Assembly (NCBI RefSeq): GCF_900111115.1
Contig: NZ_FOGD01000012.1
Coordinates: 1-64,000, forward strand
Reading direction: 5' to 3'
From: Giesbergeria anulus
GTDB taxonomy: Bacteria; Pseudomonadota; Gammaproteobacteria; Burkholderiales; Burkholderiaceae_C
DNA length: 64,000 nt
Every line of letters starts with the position of its first letter. Position 1 is the first letter of the stretch. Positions 30,834 to 40,895 of the stretch are shown piece after piece. A model generated the notes under the pieces. It saw only the letters and a list, made by a program, of their open reading frames with translations. It was not told where the DNA came from and did not search any database. Position numbers and translations under genes: made by a program.

Positions 30834-33203
30834 ATGCACAACATGATTTCTGATCTTCTGAACCCTCCGGCATCCCCGGCCTCCGCCTCTGACCACCCTG
30901 AAAGCCTAGGCGGCTATGCCCAACGGGCTTATCTCGAATACGCCCTGAGCGTCGTGAAAGGCCGGGCTTTGCCCGATGTCTGCGATGGCCTCAAGCCCGT
31001 GCAGCGGCGTATCTTGTACGCGATGGATCGCATGGGCCTGAGTTACTCTGGCCCCACCGGCAATGTGGCTCCCAAACCCGTGAAAAGCGCCCGTGTGGTG
31101 GGCGATGTGCTGGGGCGCTTTCACCCGCATGGCGACCAATCGGCCTACGATGCTTTGGTGCGCATGGCGCAAGACTTTGCCCAGCGCTACCCGCTGATTG
31201 ACGGCCAAGGCAACTTTGGCTCGCGTGATGGAGATGGCGCAGCAGCCATGCGCTACACCGAAGCGCGTCTGTCCAAAATTACCCGCTTGCTTCTAGATGA
31301 AATTGACGAGGGCACGGTCGACTTCATCCCCAACTACGATGGCTCTACCGTGGAGCCGCACCAGTTGCCCGCCCGCCTGCCCTTTGCCTTGCTCAATGGG
31401 GCCAGCGGTATTGCGGTGGGCTTGGCGACAGAAATCCCCAGCCACAACCTGCGCGAAGTGGCTGATGCCTGCGTGGCGCTCATCAAGAATCCGCAACTCT
31501 CGGCAGAAGAGTTGCAAGCCCTGATTCCCGGCCCCGATTACCCCGGTGGCGGCCAGATCATCAGCAGTGCCAGCGATATTGCCGATGCCTACCGCACCGG
31601 GCGCGGCAGCCTGAAAGTGCGCGCCCGCTGGAAAATAGAAGAACTGGCACGCGGCCAGTGGCAATTGGTGGTCACGGAGTTGCCCCCTGGCGTGAGCACG
31701 CAAAAGGTGCTGGAAGAAATTGAAGAACTGACCAACCCCAAGGTCAAGGCGGGCAAAAAAGCCCTGAGCCAAGAGCAAAACCAGCTCAAGGCCAGCATTT
31801 TGGCGGTCTTGGATGGTGTGCGTGACGAGTCGAGCAAAGATGCCGCTGTGCGCTTGGTGTTTGAGCCAAAAACCAGCAAAACACCGCAACAAGAACTGAT
31901 TACGGCGCTGCTGGCGCATACCAGTTTAGAAACCTCTGCGCCCATCAACCTGACGATGGTGGGCTTAGATGGCAAGCCGGTACAAAAATCACTGCGCCGC
32001 ATGTTGGAAGAGTGGATTGCCTTCCGCCAAAACACCATTACCCGGCGCAGCCAGCACCGGCTAGACAAGGTGCTCGACCGCATCCACATTCTGGAAGGGC
32101 GGCACACGGTGCTGCTGCACATTGATGAAGTCATTGGCATCATCCGTGAGTCTGATGAACCCAAGGCCGCGTTGGTGGCCCGTTTTTCCCTGAGTGAGCG
32201 CCAAACCGACGATATTCTCGAAATCCGCCTGCGCCAACTGGCCCGGCTCGAAGCCATCAAAATTGAGCAAGAGCTGCAAGAGCTGCGCGACAGCCAAGGC
32301 AAGCTTGAAGATATTTTGGGCAGCCCGGCCACGCTGCGCCGCCTGATGGTGCGCGAGATCGAGCAAGATGCTAAGCAGTTTGCCGATGCGCGCCGCACCC
32401 TGATTCAAGCTGAGAAAAAAGCCGTGGTCGAGGTCAAGGTGGTGGATGAGCCGGTCACGGTGGTGGTGTCAGAAAAAGGCTGGGTGCGTACCCGCAACGC
32501 GCATGGACATGAGGCGGGCAGTTTTGCCTTCAAGGCAGGCGATGGGCTGCACACCACCTTTGAATGCCGCACGGTAGATACGCTGGTGGTGTTTGGCACC
32601 AATGGCCGCGTCTATTCGGTACCGGTGGCGCAATTGCCCGGTGGGCGCGGCGATGGTCAGCCCATCACCACGCTGATCGAGCTAGAAGCGGGCACCCAGA
32701 TCGCCCATTACTTTGCTGGCCCTGCACAGGCGCAACTGTTGTTGGCCAGCAGTGGCGGCTATGGATTTTTGGCGAATGTAGAAAACTTGGTGGCGCGCAA
32801 TAAGGGCGGTAAAGCCTTTATCACCTTGGCCGAAGGGGAGACGGTGTGCCTACCCTCGGTGGTGGCTTCTGGCTGCACTGCGCCAACCACAGAGGCTGCC
32901 GCCACCCATGTGGCCTGCATTTCTAGCGGCGGACGTCTGTTGACCTTTGACCTCCAAGAGCTTAAAGCCTTAGAGCGCGGCGGGCGTGGCTTGATGCTGC
33001 TGGCCTTAGAAGACAAAGATACGCTGGCCGGGGTGGCCGTCTATAGCCGCAGTATTCGTATCGCTGGCGTAGGCCGTGGTGGCAAGCCCCGCGAGGAGGT
33101 GCTGGAGCTGCGCTTGCTCAATGCCGCCCTAGCCCCGCGTGGCCGTAAGGGCAAAGAGGCCCATTTTGGCTTTAAGCCCACTAGCGTGGCCCGCTGCGTG
33201 TGA
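30834..33203 (+). CDS. parC: DNA topoisomerase IV subunit A
   Basis: ParC is the DNA-cleaving subunit of topoisomerase IV. The 789-residue protein has the breakage-reunion domain with the catalytic Tyr in [12 protein letters not shown], a coiled-coil gate and a C-terminal beta-pinwheel. In the quinolone-contact helix it reads [11 protein letters not shown] where E. coli ParC has HPHGDSACYEA, so Gln replaces Ser80 and Asp replaces Glu84. This may be normal for the lineage. It is co-transcribed with parE. An internal ATG at 30843 is an alternative start; neither has a clear Shine-Dalgarno. Confidence 0.95.
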   Translation: MHNMISDLLNPPASPASASDHPESLGGYAQRAYLEYALSVVKGRALPDVCDGLKPVQRRILYAMDRMGLSYSGPTGNVAPKPVKSARVVGDVLGRFHPHGDQSAYDALVRMAQDFAQRYPLIDGQGNFGSRDGDGAAAMRYTEARLSKITRLLLDEIDEGTVDFIPNYDGSTVEPHQLPARLPFALLNGASGIAVGLATEIPSHNLREVADACVALIKNPQLSAEELQALIPGPDYPGGGQIISSASDIADAYRTGRGSLKVRARWKIEELARGQWQLVVTELPPGVSTQKVLEEIEELTNPKVKAGKKALSQEQNQLKASILAVLDGVRDESSKDAAVRLVFEPKTSKTPQQELITALLAHTSLETSAPINLTMVGLDGKPVQKSLRRMLEEWIAFRQNTITRRSQHRLDKVLDRIHILEGRHTVLLHIDEVIGIIRESDEPKAALVARFSLSERQTDDILEIRLRQLARLEAIKIEQELQELRDSQGKLEDILGSPATLRRLMVREIEQDAKQFADARRTLIQAEKKAVVEVKVVDEPVTVVVSEKGWVRTRNAHGHEAGSFAFKAGDGLHTTFECRTVDTLVVFGTNGRVYSVPVAQLPGGRGDGQPITTLIELEAGTQIAHYFAGPAQAQLLLASSGGYGFLANVENLVARNKGGKAFITLAEGETVCLPSVVASGCTAPTTEAAATHVACISSGGRLLTFDLQELKALERGGRGLMLLALEDKDTLAGVAVYSRSIRIAGVGRGGKPREEVLELRLLNAALAPRGRKGKEAHFGFKPTSVARCV

Positions 33204-33233
33204 ATACGCTAGAGGCCAAACCAAGGAAGTGAC

Positions 33234-34817
33234 ATGAATAAAACACCAAAAATTTCGCAGCAATTGTGGCTGACGGTGGGAGCCGTGATTCTTCTGATGC
33301 TGCTGGCGATGGGGTTCATTGGCCGCCATGTCATACAGCAGCAGGCCCAAGATGACGCCATGACGGCAGAGTTGAGCCAGCGGTTGGACACTGCCACCCG
33401 CTGGATGGGGCTCACAGAGACCAATGCAGCGCGCACACAGGCCATTGTTACTAGCAGCGATCCGGCGGTAGAGGTGGTGTTCAAAGAGACGATCAGTGCT
33501 ACCTCAATGCAGATTTCGACTTTGCAAAAATCGCTTGAAGCCATGAATCTGCGCGCTATTGATCGCGAGCAGATGGCCAAGGTGGGCGCTGCGCGCAAGG
33601 CGATGCTGGAGTTGCGCGCTAAGGCCCGCCAACTCAAGGCCGACGGCCAGCCTGAGCAGGCGGTGGCCCTGATTGCCCAGTCGTACAACCCAGCCACCAC
33701 TGCCTATCTGCAAACATTGAAAGGTTTTGTACAGTTGCAACACGACGCCCTGCAAACTTGGCAGCAAGAACAATCACAGGTGCGGCGTCAAACTTTGGTG
33801 CTGGTCGGGCTAGTGTTGTTGTGCATTATTGTGGTGATGGTGGTGGGGGCTTGGCTGCTGATTCGGCACATGCAGCAATCATTGGCCCAAGCGGTTTCTT
33901 TGGCCGAGCGCATTGCGCAAGGCGATTTGACGGCTTCGGTGCAAGTGGCCCGCCAAGACGAATTTGGCGCGCTGCTGCGTTCATTGCAGGCGATGGGGCA
34001 ATCTTTGGCACAGGTGGTGCAGCAGGTGCGCGATAGTGCTGGCAGCATTGCTACGGCCAGTGCCGAGATCGCGATGGGCAACCAAGATCTGTCCATGCGT
34101 ACTGAGCAGACTTCCAGCGATTTGCAAAAAACAGCCGCTTCCATGGAGCAGTTTGCGGGCACGGTAGAGCATAGCGCCAACAGTGCCCAAGAGGCCAGCC
34201 GCTTGGCTGCTGGTGCCTCAGAGGTGGCACAACGTGGTGGCCAGATGGTGGCCCATGTCGTCTCCACCATGGAAGATATCAACCATAGCAGTCGCAAAAT
34301 TTCCGACATCATTGGGGTTATTGACGGCATTGCCTTTCAGACCAACATTTTGGCGCTCAATGCAGCGGTAGAGGCCGCGCGGGCCGGTGAACAAGGCCGG
34401 GGTTTTGCAGTGGTGGCCTCTGAGGTGCGCAGCTTGGCTGGGCGTAGTGCCCAAGCAGCCAGAGAAATCAAGGCGCTGATTGGCGCTTCGGTGGATCGGG
34501 TGGAGGAGGGCTCGCGTTTGGTGCAAGACACAGGCACCACTATGCAAGACATCGTGCAGGCGGTGCAGCGCGTCAATGACATGATCGGCCAGATCAGCAC
34601 TGCTGCTACCCAAGCCAATGCAGGGATTGCCCAAGTCAACCAAGCCGTAGGCAGCCTAGACCAAATGACGCAACAAAACGCTGCCTTGGTGGAAGAGAGC
34701 GCTGCTGCGGCACAAAGCCTGCGCGAACAGGTCGACCAATTAACCCGTGTGCTGTCGGTGTTTACCAGCAGTGCGCCTAGGGTGCAGGCCCCACGGTTGG
34801 CCGCCGCAGTGTTTTAA
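33234..34817 (+). CDS. Methyl-accepting chemotaxis protein (4HB type)
   Basis: The 527-residue chemoreceptor has a transmembrane helix near residues 10-30, a periplasmic four-helix-bundle ligand domain of about 160 residues and a second transmembrane helix near 190-212. A HAMP domain and the cytoplasmic signalling bundle follow. The conserved tip reads [37 protein letters not shown] across its length. Methylation-like segments flank it. The C-terminus has no CheR-binding pentapeptide. The ligand is unknown; 4HB domains often sense small organic acids or amino acids. It is 30 bases from parC, but a shared function is unlikely. Confidence 0.95.
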   Translation: MNKTPKISQQLWLTVGAVILLMLLAMGFIGRHVIQQQAQDDAMTAELSQRLDTATRWMGLTETNAARTQAIVTSSDPAVEVVFKETISATSMQISTLQKSLEAMNLRAIDREQMAKVGAARKAMLELRAKARQLKADGQPEQAVALIAQSYNPATTAYLQTLKGFVQLQHDALQTWQQEQSQVRRQTLVLVGLVLLCIIVVMVVGAWLLIRHMQQSLAQAVSLAERIAQGDLTASVQVARQDEFGALLRSLQAMGQSLAQVVQQVRDSAGSIATASAEIAMGNQDLSMRTEQTSSDLQKTAASMEQFAGTVEHSANSAQEASRLAAGASEVAQRGGQMVAHVVSTMEDINHSSRKISDIIGVIDGIAFQTNILALNAAVEAARAGEQGRGFAVVASEVRSLAGRSAQAAREIKALIGASVDRVEEGSRLVQDTGTTMQDIVQAVQRVNDMIGQISTAATQANAGIAQVNQAVGSLDQMTQQNAALVEESAAAAQSLREQVDQLTRVLSVFTSSAPRVQAPRLAAAVF

Positions 34818-34823
34818 GTGGTT

Positions 34824-35279
34824 TTAGGCCAGTTCGGCAATCAACTCAATCTCGACGCAGGCTCCCAGCGGAATCTGCGCCACGCCAAAGGCGCTGCGGG
34901 CGTGTACGCCCTTGGCACCAAACACCTCGCCCAGCAACTCCGAGCAGCCGTTGGTGACAAGGTGCTGCTCGGTAAAGTCGGCGGTAGAGTTGACCAAGCT
35001 CATCACTTTGACGATGCGGGCAATCTTGTTCAGATCGCCAGTGGCGGCGTGCAAGGTGCCCAGCAGATCAATCGCCACGGCGCGGGCAGCCAGTTTGCCC
35101 TCTTCGGTGCTGATGTTGCGGCCAAACTGGGCTGCCCAAACTTGACCATCTTTGCGCGCAATATGGCCGCTCAAAAACAGCAGCTTGCCACTTTGCACAA
35201 AAGGTACATACACAGCAGCCGGGGTAGCTGCGGGTGGCAGTGTGATGTTCAGGGCTTGCAGTTTGTCGTAAACGCTCAT
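34824..35279 (-). CDS. RidA/YjgF-family protein
   Basis: The 151-residue protein belongs to the Rid family; RidA members hydrolyse reactive enamine or imine intermediates of amino acid metabolism. It contains LFLSGHIARKDG and the C-terminal block HARSAFGVAQIPLGACVEIELIA, in which the Arg is the conserved carboxylate-binding residue. It is longer than canonical RidA (about 128 residues) and looks like the YjgH/Rid-other group with an N-terminal extension, so deaminase activity is plausible but not certain. AAGGA precedes the ATG. It converges on the MCP gene and is divergent from comEC. Confidence 0.88.
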   Translation of the reverse strand: MSVYDKLQALNITLPPAATPAAVYVPFVQSGKLLFLSGHIARKDGQVWAAQFGRNISTEEGKLAARAVAIDLLGTLHAATGDLNKIARIVKVMSLVNSTADFTEQHLVTNGCSELLGEVFGAKGVHARSAFGVAQIPLGACVEIELIAELA

Positions 35280-35361
35280 GGAGGAAATCCTTGTAATAAA
35301 AGGGGTTGAAAATAAAATTGCCAGTGTGGCACAGCCGCCATCGCGTTAGCAGGCGCGTAGG

Positions 35362-37947
35362 ATGATGCCCGCCATGAATGCAAGCCCTACTCCGTCCATT
35401 ACTGCATCCTCCTACTTGATGGCAGATTGTCCAGCCCGATCACGGCCTTGGCATTTTCTGGCCTTGTTGCTGGGTAGTTTGGCCGGTGCAGCGGTGCAGG
35501 TGAACCAAGCCCAGCTTTGGCCTGTACAGTGGTATGAAGTTTTGGCCTTGATAGGCTTGGTGCTGCTCTTGGCGCTGTGGTGGACGAGGCGCTGGTTTGC
35601 CAAAAACTGCACGATTTGCACCCCTGTTTTTGGGGCCTTGGCTGCAGCCCTCCTGCTGTTTGCTGTCACTGGTCTGCGGGCCAGCCACTTTACCGCGCAG
35701 GCATTAAATCCAGTTTTGGAAGGGCGCGATATCCGTGTCACGGGCATGGTAGTGGCTATGCCCCAGCCCTTGGAGGGCGGGCAGCGCTTGCGCTTGGCGG
35801 TGGAGTCGGCCACGCTGGAAGGCCAAGCGGTGCGCTTGCCAGAGCTGATGGATTTGGGTTGGTACCACCGCCCACAGCATGGCAGTGCCGACGCCGATAC
35901 CGTAGCCCCGGCCTTGGTGCGTCCCGGCGAGCGCTGGCAAATGACGGTGCGCCTCAAAGCCCCGCATGGGCTGCGCAATCCACATGGCTTTGACTATGAA
36001 CTCTGGGCGTGGGAGCAGGGTGTGCAAGCCGTGGGCGATGTGCGCGCAGGCAAAAAAGACACAGCACCGCAGCGGCTGGCAGCCACTTACCAGTATCCCG
36101 TAGAGCAGGCCCGCCAGCAGGTGCGCGACGCCATCATGGCGCAACTGGCTGCCAACCCTGCTGATGCCGCCAGCCAGCGCGTGGCCGGTGTGGTGGCGGC
36201 CTTGGTGACCGGAGACCAGCGTGCCATTGAACGCTCCGACTGGGACTTGTTTCGCACCACCGGAGTCTCTCACTTGATGAGTATCTCTGGGCTGCACATT
36301 ACCCTGTTTGCGTGGTTGGCAGCAGCGCTGATTCGGCTGCTGTGGCGGCGCTCCACGCGCCTGTGCCTGCTGCTGCCCGCACCTTCTGCGGCGCTGGTGG
36401 GTGGGGCGTTGCTGGCGGCAGCCTATGCTTTGTTCAGTGGCTGGGGCATTCCGGCGCAGCGCACGATTTCCATGTTGTGCGCAGTGGCGCTGCTGCGCCT
36501 GTGGGGGCTGCGCTGGCCTTGGCCCCACGTTTGGTTGCTCACCTGTGCTGCTGTGGTGTTGCCCGACCCGTGGGCGCTGTGGCAGCCGGGGTTCTGGCTC
36601 AGTTTTGTGGCCGTGGGGATTTTGTTTGCCAGCGATCCGGGCGCTGGCGTGCCAGATTCGCCCAGTGTAGTGGGCCGTTTTTTGTCCATGCTGCGCGAGC
36701 AGTGGGTGGTGACGCTGGCCCTGACACCACTGGGATTGTTGATGTTTGGTCAGGTCTCTTTGGTAGGGTTTGGGGCCAATATGCTGGCTATTCCGTGGAC
36801 GACATTGGTGGTCACGCCGTTGGCCTTTTTGGGCGTAGTGTGGGCACCACTGTGGCAGTTGGCGGCCATGGCCGTGCAGGCGATGGTGCTTTTGCTGGAG
36901 TGGTTTGCCGCCGTGCCTTGGGCGGCACTGTGGCTGCCGATAGCACCGCTGTGGGCGGGCATGGCTGCGGTGGCGGGCGGCACCTTGTTGGCTTTATCTT
37001 GGCCGTGGCCGGTGCGCTTGCTGGGGTTGCCCCTGATGATTCCGGTGTTTTTTTGGCAGCCGCCGCGCCCGGCACCGGGGCAGTTTGAATTGCTGGCTGT
37101 GGATGTGGGCCAAGGCACGGCGGTGCTGGTACGCACCGCCACACGCACACTGCTTTATGACGCCGGGCCGCGCACCAGCGCGGGCAGCGATGCGGGCAGC
37201 CGGGTGCTGGTGCCCCTGTTGCGTGCGCAGGGCGAGCGCCTCGATACCCTACTCCTCAGCCACCGTGACAGCGACCACACCGGCGGTGCGCTGGCCGTGC
37301 TGCAAGCACAACCGCAGGCGCAGTTGCTTGGTTCCGTGACCGAAGAGGCCGACTTGCAGGCGCTGCGCCCTGTTACGCCTTGCGTCGCGGGCCAACGCTG
37401 GCGCTGGGATGGTGTTGAATTTTCCATCTTGCACCCCCAGCCGCCAGAAGCTGCGCCAGCCACCGTAGGCGCGCGCAAGGCGCGCAGTAGCACCAATGCG
37501 CAAAGCTGTGTGCTGCGCATTGTGGCTCCCAGTGGGGTAGCTGCGTTGTTGCCTGGCGATATTGAAAGCGCCCAAGAACAGTTTTTGTTGGCACAAAATG
37601 CTCCACTGCGGGCCGATGTGTTGCTGCTACCCCACCACGGCAGCAAAACCTCATCCAGTGCTGCTTTTTTGGATGCCGTACAGCCGCGCAGCGCTTGGGC
37701 GCAAAGCGGCTACCGCAACCGTTTTGGTCATCCAGCCCCAGAGGTTCTAGAGCGTTTGCAGGAGCGTGGTATTGCTCTGGTTGATTCCGTGCGCTGTGGT
37801 GCGGCCCAGTGGTCTTCAACACAGCCGGGCAGCGTGCATTGCCAGCGCCAATTGCAAGCACGTTATTGGCAACATCTGCCTGCCGGCTTGAGCCAGCAGT
37901 TTTCTGGTGATGGTCACCGGGTTAAAGCCCTTGAGCGCTACCGCTAG
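35362..37947 (+). CDS. comEC: ComEC/Rec2-type DNA uptake channel protein
   Basis: The 861-residue inner-membrane protein resembles ComEC, the channel that takes single-stranded DNA into the cytoplasm during natural transformation. The N-terminal third has membrane segments and a soluble DUF4131-like part. The Competence domain has MSISGLHITLFAWL and many hydrophobic segments (about residues 290-560). The C-terminal metallo-beta-lactamase-like domain has LLSHRDSDHTGGA, LLPGDIE and LLPHHGSKTSSS. Two start ATGs are adjacent at 35362 and 35365. No other competence gene lies next to it, so competence itself cannot be claimed. Confidence 0.92.
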   Translation: MMPAMNASPTPSITASSYLMADCPARSRPWHFLALLLGSLAGAAVQVNQAQLWPVQWYEVLALIGLVLLLALWWTRRWFAKNCTICTPVFGALAAALLLFAVTGLRASHFTAQALNPVLEGRDIRVTGMVVAMPQPLEGGQRLRLAVESATLEGQAVRLPELMDLGWYHRPQHGSADADTVAPALVRPGERWQMTVRLKAPHGLRNPHGFDYELWAWEQGVQAVGDVRAGKKDTAPQRLAATYQYPVEQARQQVRDAIMAQLAANPADAASQRVAGVVAALVTGDQRAIERSDWDLFRTTGVSHLMSISGLHITLFAWLAAALIRLLWRRSTRLCLLLPAPSAALVGGALLAAAYALFSGWGIPAQRTISMLCAVALLRLWGLRWPWPHVWLLTCAAVVLPDPWALWQPGFWLSFVAVGILFASDPGAGVPDSPSVVGRFLSMLREQWVVTLALTPLGLLMFGQVSLVGFGANMLAIPWTTLVVTPLAFLGVVWAPLWQLAAMAVQAMVLLLEWFAAVPWAALWLPIAPLWAGMAAVAGGTLLALSWPWPVRLLGLPLMIPVFFWQPPRPAPGQFELLAVDVGQGTAVLVRTATRTLLYDAGPRTSAGSDAGSRVLVPLLRAQGERLDTLLLSHRDSDHTGGALAVLQAQPQAQLLGSVTEEADLQALRPVTPCVAGQRWRWDGVEFSILHPQPPEAAPATVGARKARSSTNAQSCVLRIVAPSGVAALLPGDIESAQEQFLLAQNAPLRADVLLLPHHGSKTSSSAAFLDAVQPRSAWAQSGYRNRFGHPAPEVLERLQERGIALVDSVRCGAAQWSSTQPGSVHCQRQLQARYWQHLPAGLSQQFSGDGHRVKALERYR

Positions 37948-37957
37948 AAATCCATTT

Positions 37958-37986
37958 GCGGCGACAATGCCGCTCCTTTTGATTTT
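37958..37986 (+). terminator. Possible terminator after comEC
   Basis: GCGGC (37958-37962) and GCCGC (37969-37973) form a short stem with a six-base loop, followed by a T-rich stretch (TCCTTTTGATTTTTT). The stem is short, and the T-rich run continues to the start of the next gene. Confidence 0.4.
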
Positions 37987-38010
37987 TTCCTGTTTTCGTT
38001 CGGTTTTTTC

Positions 38011-38526
38011 ATGTCCATTCAGGTACGTCCCGCTACGCTACGCGATGCCAAAGCCATCGCTCAACTCCATACCCTATCGGCCCAAACAGTTTATAAGGGT
38101 CTGATTCCTGATGAGCATCTCAAAACCATGTCGGTGGAGAGACGCCAAGCTTATTGGCGCGAAGCCATCGAATACTGCGAGCCGCAGGTACAGGTGGCTG
38201 TAGAAGACGACAAAATCGTCGGCTTTGTTGGCTACGACCGCTCCCGCGATGAAAAGTCCCGCCCCACCACAGGTGAAATCTGGGCTATCTATGCCGCCCC
38301 CAGCCACTGGAATCAGGGCGTCGGTTTGGCCTTGTGGGATGCCGCCCGCGAAGGCTTGCAAGAAGAAGGCTGCACCAACGTCACCGCTTGGGTGCCACTG
38401 CGCAACGAGCGCGCCATCCGTTTTCACGAACTCGCGGGCTTTAAGCGCGAGATGTCCACCGCCAAAACCGCTGTGGTGGGCGGCGTGAAAATCGAAGAAG
38501 TGCGCCTTAAGCGCTCCCTCAACTGA
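38011..38526 (+). CDS. GNAT-family N-acetyltransferase
   Basis: The 171-residue protein has the GCN5-related acetyltransferase fold. VRPATLRDAKAIAQLH is the N-terminal motif, VGFVGYDRS a central strand, and IYAAPSHWNQGVGLALWDAA corresponds to motif A, with QGVGLA in the acetyl-CoA pyrophosphate loop. NERAIRFHELAGFK is motif B. The acceptor substrate is unknown; similar proteins acetylate small amines or protein N-termini. The ATG is preceded by a U-rich leader ending TTTTTTC with no Shine-Dalgarno. A methyltransferase gene follows after 23 bases, so the two may be co-transcribed. Confidence 0.9.
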   Translation: MSIQVRPATLRDAKAIAQLHTLSAQTVYKGLIPDEHLKTMSVERRQAYWREAIEYCEPQVQVAVEDDKIVGFVGYDRSRDEKSRPTTGEIWAIYAAPSHWNQGVGLALWDAAREGLQEEGCTNVTAWVPLRNERAIRFHELAGFKREMSTAKTAVVGGVKIEEVRLKRSLN

Positions 38527-38549
38527 AATCCACTTTACCGAAAGCTACC

Positions 38550-39692
38550 ATGATCGAATGGAACGAACAGGGCGAGGTGCGCACAGCGCGCTGGCGTTCC
38601 GAAAGCGGCGCACCCGCGCCCAAGCGCGTGATTCTTGCCGACGACACCTTGTCGGCAGACACCGCTTACCGCCATGCCTGCGCAGGCACCGCCCTGCTGT
38701 GGCGTGGTGATTTTCAGAACGCCCGCTTGCTGTTGCAGGCGCTGATGCGCCGGGTCGATCGCAAGCCAGCCAAGGCGGCGGCCCGCAGTGCCAGCAAACG
38801 CGCCCAAGCCACGCCAGAGCAGGCGTTCCACCTGCACCGGCAGGCACAATCGCAGCGCGCGCGCACGCTGGCGGCCATCGTCATTCAGTTGGAGGGCGAC
38901 TACCGCATTGCCTTGCGCCGTGCCCCCGATTGGGTGCAAGCCTGCACGCAAGCCTGGGGTGAAGCCACGGGCGAAGCCCAAGTGGTCACGCTGCGCGAGT
39001 TGCTAGGCTTGGTTGGCGCTTATGAGTGGCGAAAAAAGGGGGTAGAGATTGCCGCCTTGGGCGCAGATGCGCGTATTCATCCACATTACGGTGTCTTCTC
39101 CCCCGTGCGTGGCGAGTACATTGATCTGGTAGCGCAAGCGCCCTTGCCCTCGCAAGAGCTGGCGTTTGATATTGGCACCGGCACCGGCGTACTGGCCGCT
39201 GTGCTGGCCCGTCGGGGTGTGCGTCACATCGTGGCCACCGAAAATGCCCCGCGCGCGCTGGCCTGTGCGCAAGACAACCTCCAGCGTTTGGGCCTGACAG
39301 CACAGGTGCAAGTAGAAGCAGTGGATTTGTTCCCCGCTGGGCAAGCGCCATTGATTGTGTGCAATCCCCCTTGGCTGCCCGCCCGGCCCAACTCGTCGAT
39401 AGAGCAGGCTGTCTATGACGAAGGCAGCCGTATGTTGCGTGGCTTTCTGGCCGGGTTAGCCGCACACTTGGCCCCCGGTGGCGAGGGCTGGCTGATTTTG
39501 TCGGATCTGGCCGAACACCTAGGCTTGCGCCCGCGTGAGCAGCTATTGGGCTGGATCGCCGAGGCAGGCTTGCGCGTGCTAGAGCGCCGCGATGTGCGTC
39601 CGCAGCACCCCAAGGTGCAAGACAGCAGCGACCCCCTGCACGCAGCCCGGGCCGCTGAAGTTACCTCACTGTGGCGGCTGGTGCCTGCCTGA
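38550..39692 (+). CDS. Class I SAM-dependent methyltransferase (NPPW type)
   Basis: The 380-residue protein has a poorly characterised N-terminal half (about residues 1-200) and a C-terminal Rossmann methyltransferase domain. Motif I is FDIGTGTGVLAAVLAR, the acidic strand end is VATENAP, and the catalytic motif is CNPPWLPARP. NPPW/NPPY motifs mark enzymes that methylate exocyclic amines or amides, such as rRNA guanine or release-factor glutamine methyltransferases. The exact substrate cannot be named. The N-terminal basic stretch RRVDRKPAKAAARSASKRAQ could bind nucleic acid, which favours an RNA target. It converges on the first gene of the duplicated pair. Confidence 0.88.
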   Translation: MIEWNEQGEVRTARWRSESGAPAPKRVILADDTLSADTAYRHACAGTALLWRGDFQNARLLLQALMRRVDRKPAKAAARSASKRAQATPEQAFHLHRQAQSQRARTLAAIVIQLEGDYRIALRRAPDWVQACTQAWGEATGEAQVVTLRELLGLVGAYEWRKKGVEIAALGADARIHPHYGVFSPVRGEYIDLVAQAPLPSQELAFDIGTGTGVLAAVLARRGVRHIVATENAPRALACAQDNLQRLGLTAQVQVEAVDLFPAGQAPLIVCNPPWLPARPNSSIEQAVYDEGSRMLRGFLAGLAAHLAPGGEGWLILSDLAEHLGLRPREQLLGWIAEAGLRVLERRDVRPQHPKVQDSSDPLHAARAAEVTSLWRLVPA

Positions 39693-39710
39693 GCGCTTGA
39701 GAGCAGGTTC

Positions 39711-40205
39711 TTAGCACGATTCCAGCGCCATTTCTGGCGCTGGGCCAGCCCATACCGCAGACACTTGGGCGCGCAGCGATGCCGCGCGCTCATCGCCCGC
39801 ATGGTGGGTCACTTGGGCAAACAGTTCTTCGGCCACATGGCGCAGGGTGTCGCCATCGCGGGCATTGCGTAGTGCTGTGCGTAGGCGGTGGGCCAAATCA
39901 GGATGACGACGGGCAAACATGCGCTCGCAGACATCAAACAGGTACATGCGCGCCCCGGCCAGTGACAACTCGCTGCGCTGCACCGCTGCTTGTTCGGTTT
40001 GGGCATGGGCTTGGCTGGTACGCGTCAGGTAGCCTTGGTGCAGTAGGCTCTCGACAATTTGTGCGCCCATGCCGTGGTACATGGCCTGCAAGGCCGATAC
40101 CGGCTTGCCATCGGCCAGTAGCAGCAACGAACGCTCACGCAGGCTCAGGGTGCGCACACCGGGTGAGAGTTCCTGGTGGGCTTTTTCAGTTTTCTGCAAC
40201 AGCAT
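39711..40205 (-). CDS. Hypothetical protein, tandem paralogue A
   Basis: The 164-residue protein has no known function that I can name. The N-terminal 60 residues (TEKAHQELSPGVRTLSLRER to GAQIVESLLHQGYL) look like a small winged-helix-type module, a variable linker follows, and a highly conserved block runs from ELSLAGARMYLFDVCERMFA to RHVAEELFAQVTHHAGDE. No signal peptide or membrane segment is seen. A paralogue at 40308-40775 is nearly identical in the two conserved blocks. The start MLLQKTEKAHQ matches the start of the paralogue; an upstream ATG at 40226 is possible. Confidence 0.8.
   Translation of the reverse strand: MLLQKTEKAHQELSPGVRTLSLRERSLLLLADGKPVSALQAMYHGMGAQIVESLLHQGYLTRTSQAHAQTEQAAVQRSELSLAGARMYLFDVCERMFARRHPDLAHRLRTALRNARDGDTLRHVAEELFAQVTHHAGDERAASLRAQVSAVWAGPAPEMALESC
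39722..39743. repeat. Perfect inverted repeat between convergent genes
   Basis: CCAGCGCCA and TGGCGCTGG form a nine-base stem with a four-base loop. It lies inside the 3' end of paralogue A and 30 bases after the methyltransferase stop. No T-run follows on either strand, so it could be a polymerase barrier or only a coding coincidence. Confidence 0.5.
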
Positions 40206-40307
40206 GAAAATTAACCGTGGGGGCAAGTAAAAGAACGATTACATCACCCTTGAATGACAATCTGATGAAGTGAAATCCTTTGTCAGTGGGGACTTGTTTC
40301 ATCATTT

Positions 40308-40775
40308 TCAACCTGTCTTCTCATTGAGTGCTGGAGAGGTCAATGCCGCAGGCATCTGGGCGCGCAGGGATGCAGCACACTCATCGCCAGCATGGTGCGT
40401 GATTTGGGAAAACAGTTCTTCGGCCACATGGCGCAGGGTGTCACCATCGCGGGCATTGCGCAAGGTTGTGCGCAGGTGGTGGGCCAAATCAGGATGGCGG
40501 CGGGCGAACATGCGCTCGCAAACGTCAAACAGGTACATACGCGCACCGGCCAGCGATAGCTCAGTGCGCATTGGCACATGGGTTGTGTTGTCTGTGAGGT
40601 AGCCTAGGTGCAACAGACTTTCGAGAATTTGCGCACCCATACCGTCGTACATGGCTTGCAAGGTCGAGGTCGGCTTACTACCGGCCAGCAGCAACAACGA
40701 GCGCTCACGCAGCCCTAGGGTACGCATACCGGATGAGAGTTCTTGATGAGCTTTTTCAGTTTTGTGCAACTGCAT
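40308..40775 (-). CDS. Hypothetical protein, tandem paralogue B
   Basis: This 155-residue protein is the upstream copy of a tandem pair. It shares with paralogue A the N-terminal module (KTEKAHQELS, LRERSLLLLA, LQAMY, GMGAQI, ESLLH, GYLT). The central block is nearly unchanged across ELSLAGARMYLFDVCERMFA and RHPDLAH. The linker is about six residues shorter and the C-terminal tail is unrelated. DNA upstream of the two ATGs is also similar (AACGATT, CATC, TTGAATGAC and TCTGATGAA in the same order), so the duplication included the control region. Function unknown; a regulator or small signalling adaptor is a guess. Confidence 0.8.
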   Translation of the reverse strand: MQLHKTEKAHQELSSGMRTLGLRERSLLLLAGSKPTSTLQAMYDGMGAQILESLLHLGYLTDNTTHVPMRTELSLAGARMYLFDVCERMFARRHPDLAHHLRTTLRNARDGDTLRHVAEELFSQITHHAGDECAASLRAQMPAALTSPALNEKTG

Positions 40776-40895
40776 GAAAGTCAATCATTTGGATGGGAAG
40801 ATCAACGATTGCATCGTCTTTGAATGACGTTCTGATGAATGCGATACTTGCCGCCAGTAAAGCCTTGGCACTCTCCCTTTTTTCTGATTTTTTTT

